59,666 bases of DNA from Candidatus Falkowiibacteriota bacterium (GCA_013791585.1 VMTK01000020.1:1-59666); one strand, 5' to 3'. Positions 24,166-33,380 are shown, counted from the first letter of the stretch. Translations and numbers: made by a program. Notes: a model not told the origin generated them from the sequence alone.

Positions 24166-25197
24166 TTATATCCGGCAGTCCATTCCCATATCAGAACAAA
24201 TCTTCACCAGCAGCTTATTCGCGCGCTCCGGCTCCGATTTTTCTTTGAGCAGGAAAAAAGTTGCCGTGCGGACAGAAGTCCAGTTGTAATAATTATCAAT
24301 TCTTTTTTTAAGGGCGCCGCTTAATTTAATTCCGGCGTCATTTAAATAATTTTCCAGAAAAACTTTTTTCATTTTTTGGCCAAACTTTTTATCATCCATT
24401 TTGCGGTTGCACATAAACTCTATTTGCTGGAGAAAACTGCCGATATCTCTGGCGAAATCAGACAGGCAAATATCCGTAAAATCTATCATGGCGATTTTTC
24501 TTTTGCTTATCTTGATAATATTTTCCGGGTGCGCGTCGCCATGGATCAGCCAAAGTTTTTTGGAGGAAGCCAAAAATTCTTCTTCGCTGGCGATAAAAAT
24601 TTTATACGCTTCTTTGTAAATCTTGCCGTATTGCGGATAATCATCCCTGATTCTTTCTAATATATGATCAACCCCGGGAATAACAGTTTTTATTCGGCTG
24701 TTTTCAGGATTGAAATTATAAGCGTTTTTAACCGGCAAATTGTGCAGCTTGGCAAACCATTGGGCGGCCATAATAACAATGCGCTCAACTTCCAATAGAC
24801 TATTATTTCTAATATAATGATATAGATTAAATCCTTTTGCTCCTCTGTAAAAAATGCCGTTAAACTTTTTGGAAAAAAACAAAGGGCGGGGTATGGTCAA
24901 GCTGCCTTTGGCAAAACCGCTATCCCATAAATATTTCAAACCGTCATAAGCGTTTTTGCGCGGCTCATCGCTGTGCGCGGAGCAAAAAATCGGCAGCTTC
25001 ATTTCCCTGCCATTGCCCGCGTCAAAAGTTGTTTTGAATTCAATAACCGCGTGATAAGTGGACTCCCAGATATATTTCTTGTGCGGCTTAATTTGTATTT
25101 TTTTAACACAGGCAAAATCAGGATAAAGGGGCAAAACCTTTTCTTTGAATAATTTCGCGATAAATTGCTCGTCAAATAAATTGTTGATGATATTCAT
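24166..25197 (-). CDS. Aminoglycoside-phosphotransferase-like kinase
   Basis: 343 residues from the ATG at 25197; a longer frame to 25260 would add 21 residues encoded by an octamer palindrome and is rejected. Kinase motifs: LIHGDAHPENII (catalytic loop, Brenner motif) followed by IAMIDFTDICLSDFARDIGSF with the metal-binding Asp. This fold phosphorylates small hydroxyl substrates, including sugars and maltose. Its neighbours are GH57 and GlgA, so a sugar substrate such as maltose or glucosamine is a reasonable guess. Confidence 0.75.
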   Translation of the reverse strand: MNIINNLFDEQFIAKLFKEKVLPLYPDFACVKKIQIKPHKKYIWESTYHAVIEFKTTFDAGNGREMKLPIFCSAHSDEPRKNAYDGLKYLWDSGFAKGSLTIPRPLFFSKKFNGIFYRGAKGFNLYHYIRNNSLLEVERIVIMAAQWFAKLHNLPVKNAYNFNPENSRIKTVIPGVDHILERIRDDYPQYGKIYKEAYKIFIASEEEFLASSKKLWLIHGDAHPENIIKISKRKIAMIDFTDICLSDFARDIGSFLQQIEFMCNRKMDDKKFGQKMKKVFLENYLNDAGIKLSGALKKRIDNYYNWTSVRTATFFLLKEKSEPERANKLLVKICSDMGMDCRI

Positions 25198-25198
25198 A

Positions 25199-25303
25199 GA
25201 AATTTCCCACAAATCAACAAATCTGTCTACAAATCTACAAATTCTGTAATAAGTGTTCATCTAATATTTGTAGATTTGTTGTAAATTTGTTGATTTGTGG
25301 GAG
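25199..25303. repeat. Octamer inverted repeat between the kinase and GH57 genes
   Basis: Left arm contains CTACAAAT-CTACAAAT preceded by CCCACAAATCAACAAATC; right arm ATTTGTAGATTTG...GTTGATTTGTGGG. The arms are inverted, period 7-8. It touches both the kinase start and the GH57 stop. Confidence 0.85.
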
Positions 25304-26494
25304 CTATTTTTTCCAATAATACGCCCAGTGCTTCTTCCACACGGCTTTTTTTATGGAAATGTATAATTTTTCCGCTTTAATTTTTATTTTTCTGGTAGCG
25401 ACATTATCAAGGGCGCGGATGGAGCGGATCAGCTCATTAGTACCGCGCTCAATCAAGTCGGGGTTCCATGAGATCGGGCTTAACAGCCAAAGATCCTTGG
25501 CGCTTGCCCACCAAAAAGTGCAGCTGGCCAAGCCCCTTACAAAATGCCAGCGCGCCCAATAATAATTTATATCATTTTGGTTGTTTTCAATCGTGCTATA
25601 AGACAAATTAGCTAATTGCCATAATTTTTTTTGCACGACATTGCCTTTTTCCCGCCATAAATTAAACGGCTCTTTTTTCTGATATTCTTTCTCGCTGGTA
25701 ACCCAGCTGTGCGGCTGAGGTTTTATGGCAATAATTTCTTTCTTATTTTGTTCAATAAATTCAGAAATGGTTATTGTCTGCAAATCTCGTCGCTTAAGCA
25801 GTTTTTCAAAAATAGCGGTATGGTCAATATACCTCAGCCCGTAAAGCTCGCCGTCCGTAACGGTTATAATAACTCTTTCGCCTCTGCCATGCTCATCACT
25901 CTTCTGAATGCTGTCTAATATCTCGGTAACTGTTTTCGGCACATAGCTATCGGATATTTTTCTGGAGCGGATTATAATTTTAAGCCCGCTATTTTTATCA
26001 TAATAAACTTGGTTAAAATCATGCCGCCCTATCGCGCCGTCAACCGCCATTTCGTCTAAAACTATCCACTGATAGCCCATGCTTTTTATCAGCCGCGCCG
26101 CTTCCGGGTTGTAGGCCAGCTCGGGCATGAAAAAGCCGTTTGGCTTAAAATTTTTGCCAAAATGCTTTTGCAGAATTTCTTCGTTTTCTTTGATTTGCCG
26201 CCCAGCTTCTTTCTCCGGAATCAACGGAAGAACAGGATGATAGCAGGCAGTGCCGGCTAATTCAATTCTTCCTTGCTTAATTAATCCGGCTATCCTTTTA
26301 ATCAAATCCATATAGCCCAGCTCTTCCCAGCGCAAAAACAAGCAGCCGTTAATATTAAGATTAAATTTAATATTCGGGTTCTCTTCCAGCGCGCGGATAA
26401 TTCTATAATAACTTTTCTCGGTCGCCTCTTTAATCACATGCGCGTCAGTATTCACCGGCTGGTAAAGATGCAAAAGATTTATCCAAGTAATCAT
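25304..26494 (-). CDS. Glycoside hydrolase family 57 enzyme
   Basis: 396 residues. GH57 signs: HLYQPV near the start (9-14), catalytic nucleophile Glu125 in FFMPELAY, and TDGELYGL (about 208-216) holding the likely acid/base Asp. GH57 includes alpha-amylase, 4-alpha-glucanotransferase and branching enzymes; the length and the adjacent glgA favour an alpha-glucan-acting enzyme, but the exact activity is open. No signal peptide. Confidence 0.85.
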   Translation of the reverse strand: MITWINLLHLYQPVNTDAHVIKEATEKSYYRIIRALEENPNIKFNLNINGCLFLRWEELGYMDLIKRIAGLIKQGRIELAGTACYHPVLPLIPEKEAGRQIKENEEILQKHFGKNFKPNGFFMPELAYNPEAARLIKSMGYQWIVLDEMAVDGAIGRHDFNQVYYDKNSGLKIIIRSRKISDSYVPKTVTEILDSIQKSDEHGRGERVIITVTDGELYGLRYIDHTAIFEKLLKRRDLQTITISEFIEQNKKEIIAIKPQPHSWVTSEKEYQKKEPFNLWREKGNVVQKKLWQLANLSYSTIENNQNDINYYWARWHFVRGLASCTFWWASAKDLWLLSPISWNPDLIERGTNELIRSIRALDNVATRKIKIKAEKLYISIKKAVWKKHWAYYWKK

Positions 26495-26507
26495 AAAATT
26501 CTAATCT

Positions 26508-26612
26508 ACAAATAATATTCAAATGCCTCAAATACGAATTATTCAAATTGCTTTAATTTAATTTGCAGCAATTTGAAGCATTTGAATAGCATTTGTAGAT
26601 TTGAATTATAAT
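26508..26612. repeat. Short-word inverted repeat between GH57 and glgA-2
   Basis: AATCTACAAAT...ATTCAAATGC on the left mirrors GCATTTGAAT...ATTTGTAGATT on the right, with a central TTTGAAGC/GCAATTTGAA region. Confidence 0.75.
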
Positions 26613-28100
26613 TCACTTTTTAACTTTCCCAACCTTCTTATTTCTAATCGCTTTCATATAAAGTGATATATATTTTTTTGCCGGAATCTCCCATGAATTA
26701 GACTCTCGCATTGCCCGGACAATAATATCGCGCCAGACATCCTTGTATTTTCTGGTTTCCAGCGCCCTGACAATGGCTCCATGCAACGAAAGAGGATCAA
26801 ATTTATCAAAAGAAAAACCCGTGCCCTTGTTAGCTCCGGGATCAAAATTTTCAACCGTATCATAAAGCCCGCCTACTTTTCTGACAATCGGAACGCACCC
26901 GTAGCGCATCGCGATAAGCTGATTTATGCCGCATGGCTCATGGTGCGAAGGAAGCATAAAAAAATCCGACCCGGCGTAAACCAAGGTTTCATGTTTTTGA
27001 TTCTTGGAAAAAGGCAGCCAAACTATTTTCTGCGGATATTTTTTATGGTATTTTTTAAATTGGCTGATGTAATTTTTGTCCCCGTCGCCCATTATAATTA
27101 TCTGCAAGTCCATCTTTAGAAGATGCTCCAATATTTGGAGCAGTATTTCAAACCCTTTTTGGAAAGTAACTCTGGAAGTGGCGCAAAGCAGAGCGGTTTC
27201 TTGTTTAATCGCCAGCCCGAATTTTTTTTGCAAATACTCTTTGTTTATTTTTTTTCTATGAATTTTTTTATAGCTGTAATTCTTAAACAGCCCCGGGTCG
27301 TTATCGGGATTATACGCATTATAGTCAATGCCGTTCACTATGCCAAAAAGCCGATCTTCGCGGTTCTTTAAAATGCGGTGCAAATCCTGCCCGAACTTTT
27401 TTGTCATGATTTCCTCGCGGTACTGCTCGCTCACGGTGCTTATTATGTCCGCTGACAAAATAGCCCTTTTGGCGAAATTAATATATTCAATATCGGGATC
27501 GGAAATATGCGGAATTCTTTTGTGGCCGTAATCTTTCTTGTCCGGCGGCACTTCCCACCAATTTTTGCCCATCTGAAAAATCAAATTATGGATAGTAAAA
27601 ATGGTTTTGGCTTTGCTTAGAGTTTTGGAATAGCGGAAATCAGTTTTTAAATAAAACGGTATCAAGCCGGTCTGCCGATCATGGCAATGCACAATATCAG
27701 CTTCAAACTTAAGCAGAGAAATTAATTTTAAAGCAGCCACGTCAAAAATCAAAAAACGCGCGTTTTCATGAGTTGAGCCGTATAAAGTTTTGCGCTTGGA
27801 GAAATATTTCTTATTCTCAACAAAATAAATCGGCAAGTCTTTCATGGAATACCCTTTCCAGTAATTAACGTTGATGGCTTCTTTGGAATTTAAATAAATT
27901 CTGATATTTTCAAAAACCAATTTTAAATTATGCTCTTTTTTACTAATAACCTTGCCGTAAAGAGGAGTTATAATAAGAACTTCATGCCCTAATCTTTTTA
28001 TGGCTTTGGGCAGGCTTCTGGCAACATCAGCCAGCCCGCCTGTTTTGGAAAACGGCGCGATCTCCGAAGTAATATGCACAATGTTTAATTTTTTAGGCAT
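26613..28100 (-). CDS. glgA: Glycogen/starch synthase, GT5 (copy 2)
   Basis: 495 residues. KTGGLADV (19-26) binds the sugar nucleotide; the C-terminal part has SHHEPCGINQ and VRKVGGLYDTV. Clearly diverged from copy 1 (10084-11577) but of the same length and architecture, and without the FRISD insert. It opens the block glgA-GH57-kinase on the minus strand. Two synthases could make different glucans or use different donors. Confidence 0.93.
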   Translation of the reverse strand: MPKKLNIVHITSEIAPFSKTGGLADVARSLPKAIKRLGHEVLIITPLYGKVISKKEHNLKLVFENIRIYLNSKEAINVNYWKGYSMKDLPIYFVENKKYFSKRKTLYGSTHENARFLIFDVAALKLISLLKFEADIVHCHDRQTGLIPFYLKTDFRYSKTLSKAKTIFTIHNLIFQMGKNWWEVPPDKKDYGHKRIPHISDPDIEYINFAKRAILSADIISTVSEQYREEIMTKKFGQDLHRILKNREDRLFGIVNGIDYNAYNPDNDPGLFKNYSYKKIHRKKINKEYLQKKFGLAIKQETALLCATSRVTFQKGFEILLQILEHLLKMDLQIIIMGDGDKNYISQFKKYHKKYPQKIVWLPFSKNQKHETLVYAGSDFFMLPSHHEPCGINQLIAMRYGCVPIVRKVGGLYDTVENFDPGANKGTGFSFDKFDPLSLHGAIVRALETRKYKDVWRDIIVRAMRESNSWEIPAKKYISLYMKAIRNKKVGKVKK

Positions 28101-28104
28101 AATG

Positions 28105-28300
28105 GTTTAAAATTCTAAACTCTAAATCCTAAATCCTAAACAAATTCCAAGCAATAAATCATAAATCCGAAACAAACCCCAGTAATTAAAAATTTTGGAA
28201 ATTGTCATACCATAGGCAGATCATCTTTTGGCTGAAAATTTGTTTGTTATTTGTAATTTGAGTTTTGTTTAGGATTTAGGATTTAGAGTTTAGAATTTGT
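28105..28300. repeat. Long heptamer inverted repeat between ruvC and glgA-2
   Basis: Arms of about 35 bp, fully complementary (28110-28143 with 28264-28299), built of the heptamer CTAAATC/GATTTAG and variants, around a 120-nt centre. The ruvC stop codon TAA is part of the first word. Confidence 0.9.
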
Positions 28301-28787
28301 GGCAGCTATTGGCGGCGCATATGGCAATCGCCAGCGCGTCCGCGGCGTCATCCGGCTTGGGGATTTCTTCTAAATTTAAAATCAGCTTGACCATTTTCTG
28401 CACTTGCATTTTAGACGCTTTGCCGTAAGTGGAAACCGCCTGCTTTACCTGCAATGGAGTAAACTCTGTTACGGGAATTTTGTTTTGCCTTGCCGTTAAA
28501 ACCGCCACGCCCCTGGCCTGCCCGACAACTATCGCTGTTTTGGCGTTATTGCAAAAAAATAATTGCTCAATCGCTATCAAATTCGGTTTATACTTTTTTA
28601 TTATTTTATTCAGCTCTTTATTTATAATTTCCAATCTCTCCGGCATCGCGAGTTTAGCCAATGTTTTTATTGAACCATAATCAACGCATGACAAATTGCC
28701 TGATTTGTCTTTTAAAATTATACCGTAGCCGGTATCGGCGATTCCCGGGTCAATGCCAAGAATAATAGTAGAAGTTAAATTTTTCAC
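28290..28787 (-). CDS. ruvC: Holliday-junction resolvase RuvC
   Basis: 165 residues. Cuts four-way junctions during recombination. Acidic catalytic residues in LGIDPG (Asp13), AIEQLFF (Glu) and PDDAADALAIA near the end. The start codon is GTG at 28787. It lies downstream of yebC, the usual arrangement. The last residues HKF and the stop are written by the palindrome at 28264-28299. Confidence 0.95.
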   Translation of the reverse strand: MKNLTSTIILGIDPGIADTGYGIILKDKSGNLSCVDYGSIKTLAKLAMPERLEIINKELNKIIKKYKPNLIAIEQLFFCNNAKTAIVVGQARGVAVLTARQNKIPVTEFTPLQVKQAVSTYGKASKMQVQKMVKLILNLEEIPKPDDAADALAIAICAANSCHKF

Positions 28788-28788
28788 A

Positions 28789-28857
28789 CATAACTTATAA
28801 CTAATAACTAATAACTCATATAAAACCAGTTATAGGTTATTAGTTATGCGTTATTTT
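28789..28857. repeat. Heptamer inverted repeat between yebC and ruvC
   Basis: Left arm ATAACTA-ATAACTA-ATAACTC, right arm GGTTATTAGTTATGCGTTAT, loop about 15 nt. Confidence 0.85.
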
Positions 28858-29596
28858 ATATATTAACATTAGTGTAATAATCCGAAACATCTTCGTCGCT
28901 TTCCAGATCCTCAATAAATTTTTCAACTTTTTCTTTATCTTCATCGCTTAACATTAAATCTTCCTTGGCAATATATTCTATTCCGGCCGACTCTGTTTGA
29001 ATGTTTTTAGATTCTAAAAATTTTTTAACTTTTTGCAAATCTTCGGTTTTAGTAATTAAAGTAATTCCTTCTTCTTCTTTTATAATATCCTGAACGCCTG
29101 CGTCAATTAAATCCAATTCTAAATCTGAAATCCGAAACCCAGCCCCGGTCAGCGGAGCTGGGCGGGGTCTGAAATCTGAAATCCGAAATATTCCTTTTTG
29201 CGTAAAATTCCAAATCACTGAACCTAACGAGCCGCCGTATTTGGCAAAAATATGGCGGACATTCGCCGCGCTGCGATTTCTGCTGTCAGTCAAGCATTGA
29301 ACTATGAACTGGGATTTTGCCGGTCCGAACCCTTCGTATATCAATTCTTCAATCTGTCCTCCTGCCAATTCCCCTGTGCCGCGCTTGATGGCGCGCTCAA
29401 CATTTTCTTTGGGCATATTGGCCTGCTTGGCTTTGTCAATCGCCATGCGCAAAGAAAAATTAGCGTCCGGATCAGCGCCTTTTTCCCGAACCGCCACCGT
29501 TATCATGTTTCCCAGCTTGGTAAAAATCGCTCCGCGCTTGGCGTCGGCAGCTTCTTTCTGCCTTTTGATTGTTGACCATTTGGAATGACCGGACAT
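28856..29596 (-). CDS. yebC: YebC/PmpR family translation/transcription factor
   Basis: 246 residues. Starts MSGHSKWSTIKRQK as usual for the family; LRMAIDKAKQANMPKENVERAIKRGTG is also conserved. An insert of about 25 residues, FRISDFRPRPAPLTGAGFRISD (about 147-168), splits the second domain just after FTQKG. It is encoded by a composite repeat (29110-29190) of the same design as in glgA copy 1. Canonical members have only a short link there. Confidence 0.95.
   Translation of the reverse strand: MSGHSKWSTIKRQKEAADAKRGAIFTKLGNMITVAVREKGADPDANFSLRMAIDKAKQANMPKENVERAIKRGTGELAGGQIEELIYEGFGPAKSQFIVQCLTDSRNRSAANVRHIFAKYGGSLGSVIWNFTQKGIFRISDFRPRPAPLTGAGFRISDLELDLIDAGVQDIIKEEEGITLITKTEDLQKVKKFLESKNIQTESAGIEYIAKEDLMLSDEDKEKVEKFIEDLESDEDVSDYYTNVNI
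29110..29190. repeat. Composite heptamer/GC-hairpin element inside yebC
   Basis: AAATCTGAAATCCGAAAC, then a GC-rich centre (CAGCCCCG...GCGGGGT), then CTGAAATCTGAAATCCGAAAT. In frame; peptide FRISD at both ends. Confidence 0.85.
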
Positions 29597-29637
29597 GAGT
29601 TTAAAGTTAGAAGTAAGAAGTAAGAATTTAAAATAAA

Positions 29638-29656
29638 ATCAGGCAGCGCCTGATAT
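29638..29656 (-). terminator. Terminator of the AbiE-TrmB operon
   Basis: ATCAGGC-a/g-GCCTGAT palindrome, followed on the minus strand by TTTTATTTT. Confidence 0.6.
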
Positions 29657-29732
29657 GGCAACATTATCATAATTAAAGTTAAAAATCAAGGCAAGGCAAG
29701 ATGTTGAATGCGAGATTTGCAAACTTTCGCCC

Positions 29733-30455
29733 TCAACAGCTTGCCTGCCATGCCAGCTCAAACAACAGACGCGTATTATTTGCGATTTCATTGCTCTCAA
29801 TAATAATTCCCATTTCTTCCTTAAACGACATAAAAGCAAGTTTATTGCCGTATATATTCATTTCAATGGTAAAAGGAAATTTTTCTTTTGAAACAAGCCG
29901 AGTCTGCTTGATAAATTCTTTGTCGCCTTTTTGATATTCAACCATTTCTTTCGTGTCAGGCGCGATTGCGCGAACGGTAATCCGCGCCTTTTTTCTTTTC
30001 TTTATATATTCATCCGCGAAATCCTTCCCAAGATGCTGAATAATATTTTCCGTCACAAAAGCGGCTAGTTCTCCCTGATAATTCAATGTGTCGCGATAAA
30101 CTTCTTTTAACCCTTCTTTGCCTTCATAATATCTGATTTTCGGCTTTGCTCCGGCAGTATTATATAAAGATTTTAAAATAGGCATAACTTCTTTTAATTT
30201 ATTCTGCTTTTCTTCTAATAATTTGCTTAATTTCTCCGGCTCTTCAGCGTAAAACAAGCGCTTTTTCCCTTTCTGGGTTTGCCCGACTAATTTTTTGTTC
30301 ATTAAGCCGGACAAAACATCATAGGCGGTAGTGCGCTTAATATCGGCCTTAATCGCGATTTCAGACACGCCTGCCTGCCCCAGCTCCAAACAGGCAAGAT
30401 AAACATCATTTTCTTTGTTGATTAACCCGAATTGAGATAATATTTCGTTCAATTG
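29733..30455 (-). CDS. TrmB-like transcriptional regulator
   Basis: 240 residues from the Met at 30455 (a start at 30473 is also possible). Winged helix at about 1-75 (GVSEIAIKADIKRTTAYDVLSGLMNKKLV), then coiled segment EKQNKLKEVMPILKSL, then a TrmB effector-like domain (RYYEGKEGLKEVYRDTL...). Such proteins regulate sugar or stress genes in Archaea and CPR bacteria. The start overlaps the end of the AbiEii-like gene by 7 bp, so translation is coupled. Confidence 0.8.
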   Translation of the reverse strand, partial: QLNEILSQFGLINKENDVYLACLELGQAGVSEIAIKADIKRTTAYDVLSGLMNKKLVGQTQKGKKRLFYAEEPEKLSKLLEEKQNKLKEVMPILKSLYNTAGAKPKIRYYEGKEGLKEVYRDTLNYQGELAAFVTENIIQHLGKDFADEYIKKRKKARITVRAIAPDTKEMVEYQKGDKEFIKQTRLVSKEKFPFTIEMNIYGNKLAFMSFKEEMGIIIESNEIANNTRLLFELAWQASC

Positions 30456-31225
30456 CATAAATTTTTTAGCCAAGCATTGAATTTTTTTATTTGAATAACC
30501 TTTCTTGGATTAATTAAAAACGGCTCTACATCAATAGACAGCTGTTCAAGATCTTTATCGCTATATTTTTTGTCCAAAATATTTTTTAACTCCTCCATAT
30601 TAGCAATGCTGTCTGATTTTTTTAAATACTCCCAATTCGGCCGCGCCAAAGAAAATAAATAAATCAAATCATAAATATCCCTGCCCTTGGATCGCTTGCG
30701 GTGTAAGATAGCGGAAATTTTTTGCGATAAAATCACATCAGCCGGATAAACAGCGGCTTCTGTAAAAATATCCGCCTTGCTGATTATCTTTATTTCAGGC
30801 TTTATTTTTTCCTTAACGCAAAAACTGTCTATTTGAATTAAAATTTTTTCATCTTTCAACGGGGGTAAATTATTATTAAACAAAATATCCGGAAACTTTA
30901 AATAGCAATGATAAACATTTTGGTATGTGTTTCTAATTTCCGCCTCAATGCCTTCCATTTTTAATTCGCGCTTGATTATTTCCATTAAAGCGGCAAAATC
31001 CTTTTCGGTTAATCCGCAATTATCCAGATCCAAATCTTCGGAAAATCTGTCATTTCCGTAAACAATGCGGACGCTTGTTCCGCCCATAAAAATTATTTTA
31101 TCGCCGAATTTGGATGAAAAAATAATTTCCAATATTTTATACTGCAAATATTCTTTCAGCACCATCCTTGGCAGGCGGTTTTCCGCTTCAGAATAATGCT
31201 TTTGAATTTCATTAAACGCCATCAT
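30449..31225 (-). CDS. AbiEii-type nucleotidyltransferase toxin
   Basis: 258 residues. Nucleotidyltransferase motif FMGGTSVRIVYGNDRFSEDLDLD (47-69) with the GGTS and DxD residues, and RSKGRDIYDLIYLF further on. AbiEii toxins transfer nucleotides and block growth, giving abortive phage defence. Overlaps the antitoxin gene by 14 bp and the TrmB-like gene by 7 bp. Confidence 0.88.
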   Translation of the reverse strand: MMAFNEIQKHYSEAENRLPRMVLKEYLQYKILEIIFSSKFGDKIIFMGGTSVRIVYGNDRFSEDLDLDNCGLTEKDFAALMEIIKRELKMEGIEAEIRNTYQNVYHCYLKFPDILFNNNLPPLKDEKILIQIDSFCVKEKIKPEIKIISKADIFTEAAVYPADVILSQKISAILHRKRSKGRDIYDLIYLFSLARPNWEYLKKSDSIANMEELKNILDKKYSDKDLEQLSIDVEPFLINPRKVIQIKKFNAWLKNLCN

Positions 31226-31817
31226 AAAGATATTTGATTAGTTTATTAAGCCGGATTTTTATTTGAGGGGCTTTTACCGCGCGCTCGTATTTTTTAATTT
31301 CTGCAATTTTAAAATCAGCCGGCAAAGAAAGCCGCAAAGATTCAAAATCCTTGCTTTCTTTCATGTCCTGCCGAAAATAAACAAGATCAAAAAGCGCTTT
31401 TTCCGGAGTTGCCATCCTAAACATTCTTGAACCGCGCGAGCTTTTTATCAAAGTATAGCCGGTAAAAAGTTTGCCGATTATTTTGCGGTAATAAAAAAAT
31501 CCCGTGCTGTTCTGGATTTTTTCATTGCGGCCTCTTGAAACAGAAGTAATAACGCGCGCAATATCAGGTATTATTTGATAATAAGACAAAGCGTATTCCA
31601 AAGAAATGTAGGAATAATTCAGCTCATTGGCGATTATATGCAAATCAACTTTTTCATCAGGCAGAATAAACATCCCTCGCTTTACCTTAATCAGCAAGCC
31701 CTTTTTTCGCCAGCCGACTAATTGAGTATGGTTAACTTTGCCAAAAACATTTTTAATGTCTTGATAGGCAATAACAGTAAAATCCTTAAAAAATTGTCTA
31801 AAATCTAAATACTTCAT
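31212..31817 (-). CDS. AbiEi-type antitoxin with winged helix
   Basis: 201 residues from the ATG at 31817 (MKYLDFRQFF); a longer frame to 31886 adds an unlikely N-terminus. Winged-helix part about 10-55 (TQLVGWRKKGLLIKVKRGMFIL), then the antitoxin domain (YISLEYALSYYQIIP, MATPEKALFDLVYF), the usual AbiEi plan. It should neutralise AbiEii and repress the operon. Confidence 0.85.
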   Translation of the reverse strand: MKYLDFRQFFKDFTVIAYQDIKNVFGKVNHTQLVGWRKKGLLIKVKRGMFILPDEKVDLHIIANELNYSYISLEYALSYYQIIPDIARVITSVSRGRNEKIQNSTGFFYYRKIIGKLFTGYTLIKSSRGSRMFRMATPEKALFDLVYFRQDMKESKDFESLRLSLPADFKIAEIKKYERAVKAPQIKIRLNKLIKYLYDGV

Positions 31818-31922
31818 AACAAAAGTGTATAAAAAATTATACATTACTGTTTTAAGCATAGCATAGATATTAACTCCGGTCAACAAGCCAAAATCTAAGA
31901 GAAAGAAGAGCCAACGCTTAAT

Positions 31923-33002
31923 ATGCTTATTTTTGATGATTCAGAAGATCAAGATTATGCCCAACATTTAAATTGGCAGCTTAACGAAAATGAGAATTTT
32001 CCAACTAAATCCGCGCCAATAAATGAACTGAAACAAATCAAAGAAATAGCGCGAAAACAAGAAGTTGATATTATTTTTGTGGCTACGCCAGACTCTGTTA
32101 ATGAAGATTTATTTAAAGAGATAGTAAAATTAAGAAATGACAAAGAAGTAAAAAAACAGCCGATTATATTTGTTATGAAAAGCGAAAAAAATAAAGATGA
32201 AATGGAAAAAATACAGAAATACGCCGCTGATATTATTGAGCTTCCGCCTTATGTTGATTTAACAAAACTGCCAAAACAAATTAAATCAGTTCCAGAGCTT
32301 TTGGGATTTATTGAAGATGAATACGGCGATAAAATGATAAAAAATAAAATTTCTTTTTACAAAGAATACAAAAATAAATTGGCAGACAGATCTGAGGTTA
32401 CGGCTGACACTAAAAAAGAGCTGGATATTTTAGAAAATATTTTTAAAGAAAATAATGTTAAAAAAGTTTTAGACGCGGGAGGAGGCGAGGGAAGAATTGC
32501 CATTCCGTTGGCAGGCAAGGGCTATGATGTGTCTAACGCTGATTCTTCCCATAGCTTATTGGAAAAAATGAAAACCAAAACCGATAAAGTTAAAGCGATT
32601 GAAACTGATCTCAGAAAACTGCCTGTTAATGATAGGCAATTTGACTCCGTAACTTACAATTGGCATGTGTTCTGCGACATTCTCGGAGTGAAAGGCAAAA
32701 AGCAAGTTCTATCCGAAGCGCATAGAAGCTTAAAAGACAATGGCGTTATAATTCTGGACTTGCCGGACAGGAAAAAGGGAGAATATAAAAAAGATGGAAT
32801 TTACATTAACTGCCCCGGAGGCGAATCAGTTTTTGTCGGCTACATTCCAAGCGAAGAAGAAATGCAAAGTTACTTAAAAGAAGCGGGGTTTCAAAATATT
32901 CAAACCAATAAATGGGGAACAAGTAGCGGCTTTCCCAAAATTACTTTTATTGCTAAAAAGAAGGCGGGGGTAAAGACAAGCCAAGACGATGAAAGTTTAT
33001 AA
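31923..33002 (+). CDS. SAM-dependent methyltransferase with an N-terminal receiver-like domain
   Basis: 359 residues. Residues about 1-115 have a Rossmann-like pattern (MLIFDDSEDQDY start, IIFVATPDS, PIIFVMKSE, ADIIELPPYVDL) that resembles a response-regulator receiver. Residues about 165-340 form a class I methyltransferase with motif I VLDAGGGEGRIAIPLA and LPVNDRQFDSVTYNWHVF. The substrate cannot be told. Divergent from the AbiE operon. Confidence 0.75.
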   Translation: MLIFDDSEDQDYAQHLNWQLNENENFPTKSAPINELKQIKEIARKQEVDIIFVATPDSVNEDLFKEIVKLRNDKEVKKQPIIFVMKSEKNKDEMEKIQKYAADIIELPPYVDLTKLPKQIKSVPELLGFIEDEYGDKMIKNKISFYKEYKNKLADRSEVTADTKKELDILENIFKENNVKKVLDAGGGEGRIAIPLAGKGYDVSNADSSHSLLEKMKTKTDKVKAIETDLRKLPVNDRQFDSVTYNWHVFCDILGVKGKKQVLSEAHRSLKDNGVIILDLPDRKKGEYKKDGIYINCPGGESVFVGYIPSEEEMQSYLKEAGFQNIQTNKWGTSSGFPKITFIAKKKAGVKTSQDDESL

Positions 33003-33088
33003 TGAAAATTTGTATTATGTCTTGGAAAAATATAATACGCGCGCTTGTTAAAAATCCTAAAAGATGTATAATATACAAAGATTAACCT

Positions 33089-33161
33089 GCGGGTATCGTA
33101 TAATGGTTTATTATATTAGCCTTCCAAGCTGAGGATACGGGTTCGATTCCCGTTACCCGCT
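33089..33161 (+). tRNA. tRNA-Gly(TCC)
   Basis: 73 nt. Acceptor GCGGGTA/TACCCGC, anticodon arm TAGCC-TTCCAAG..., T arm CGGG-TTCGATT-CCCG. A TATAAT box with a TTGTTA -35 precedes it by about 20 nt (around 33068). Confidence 0.93.
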
Positions 33162-33173
33162 CATATGAATTTA

Positions 33174-33256
33174 CCCCGCACCTTTTAGGCAGTTCTGCCC
33201 TTTTGTATTTGCCATTAAATTTATGTTTATATAATTCCTGCCTAAAAGGTGCGGGG
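33174..33256. repeat. 19-bp perfect inverted repeat downstream of tRNA-Gly
   Basis: CCCCGCACCTTTTAGGCAG (33174-33192) and its exact complement (33238-33256), with a 45-nt loop. It may act as a terminator; its CCCCGCACC end also occurs in the insert of the interrupted tRNA-Glu. Confidence 0.85.
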
Positions 33257-33380
33257 TTTACGATTTTAGATTTACGATTGAATCAAAAAAACTATATTTT
33301 TTATACATTTGAATTGACAAAATAAAATACATTAGTTAATATTAAAACATTCTAAAACACTAAGTTAATCACTAAATAAT

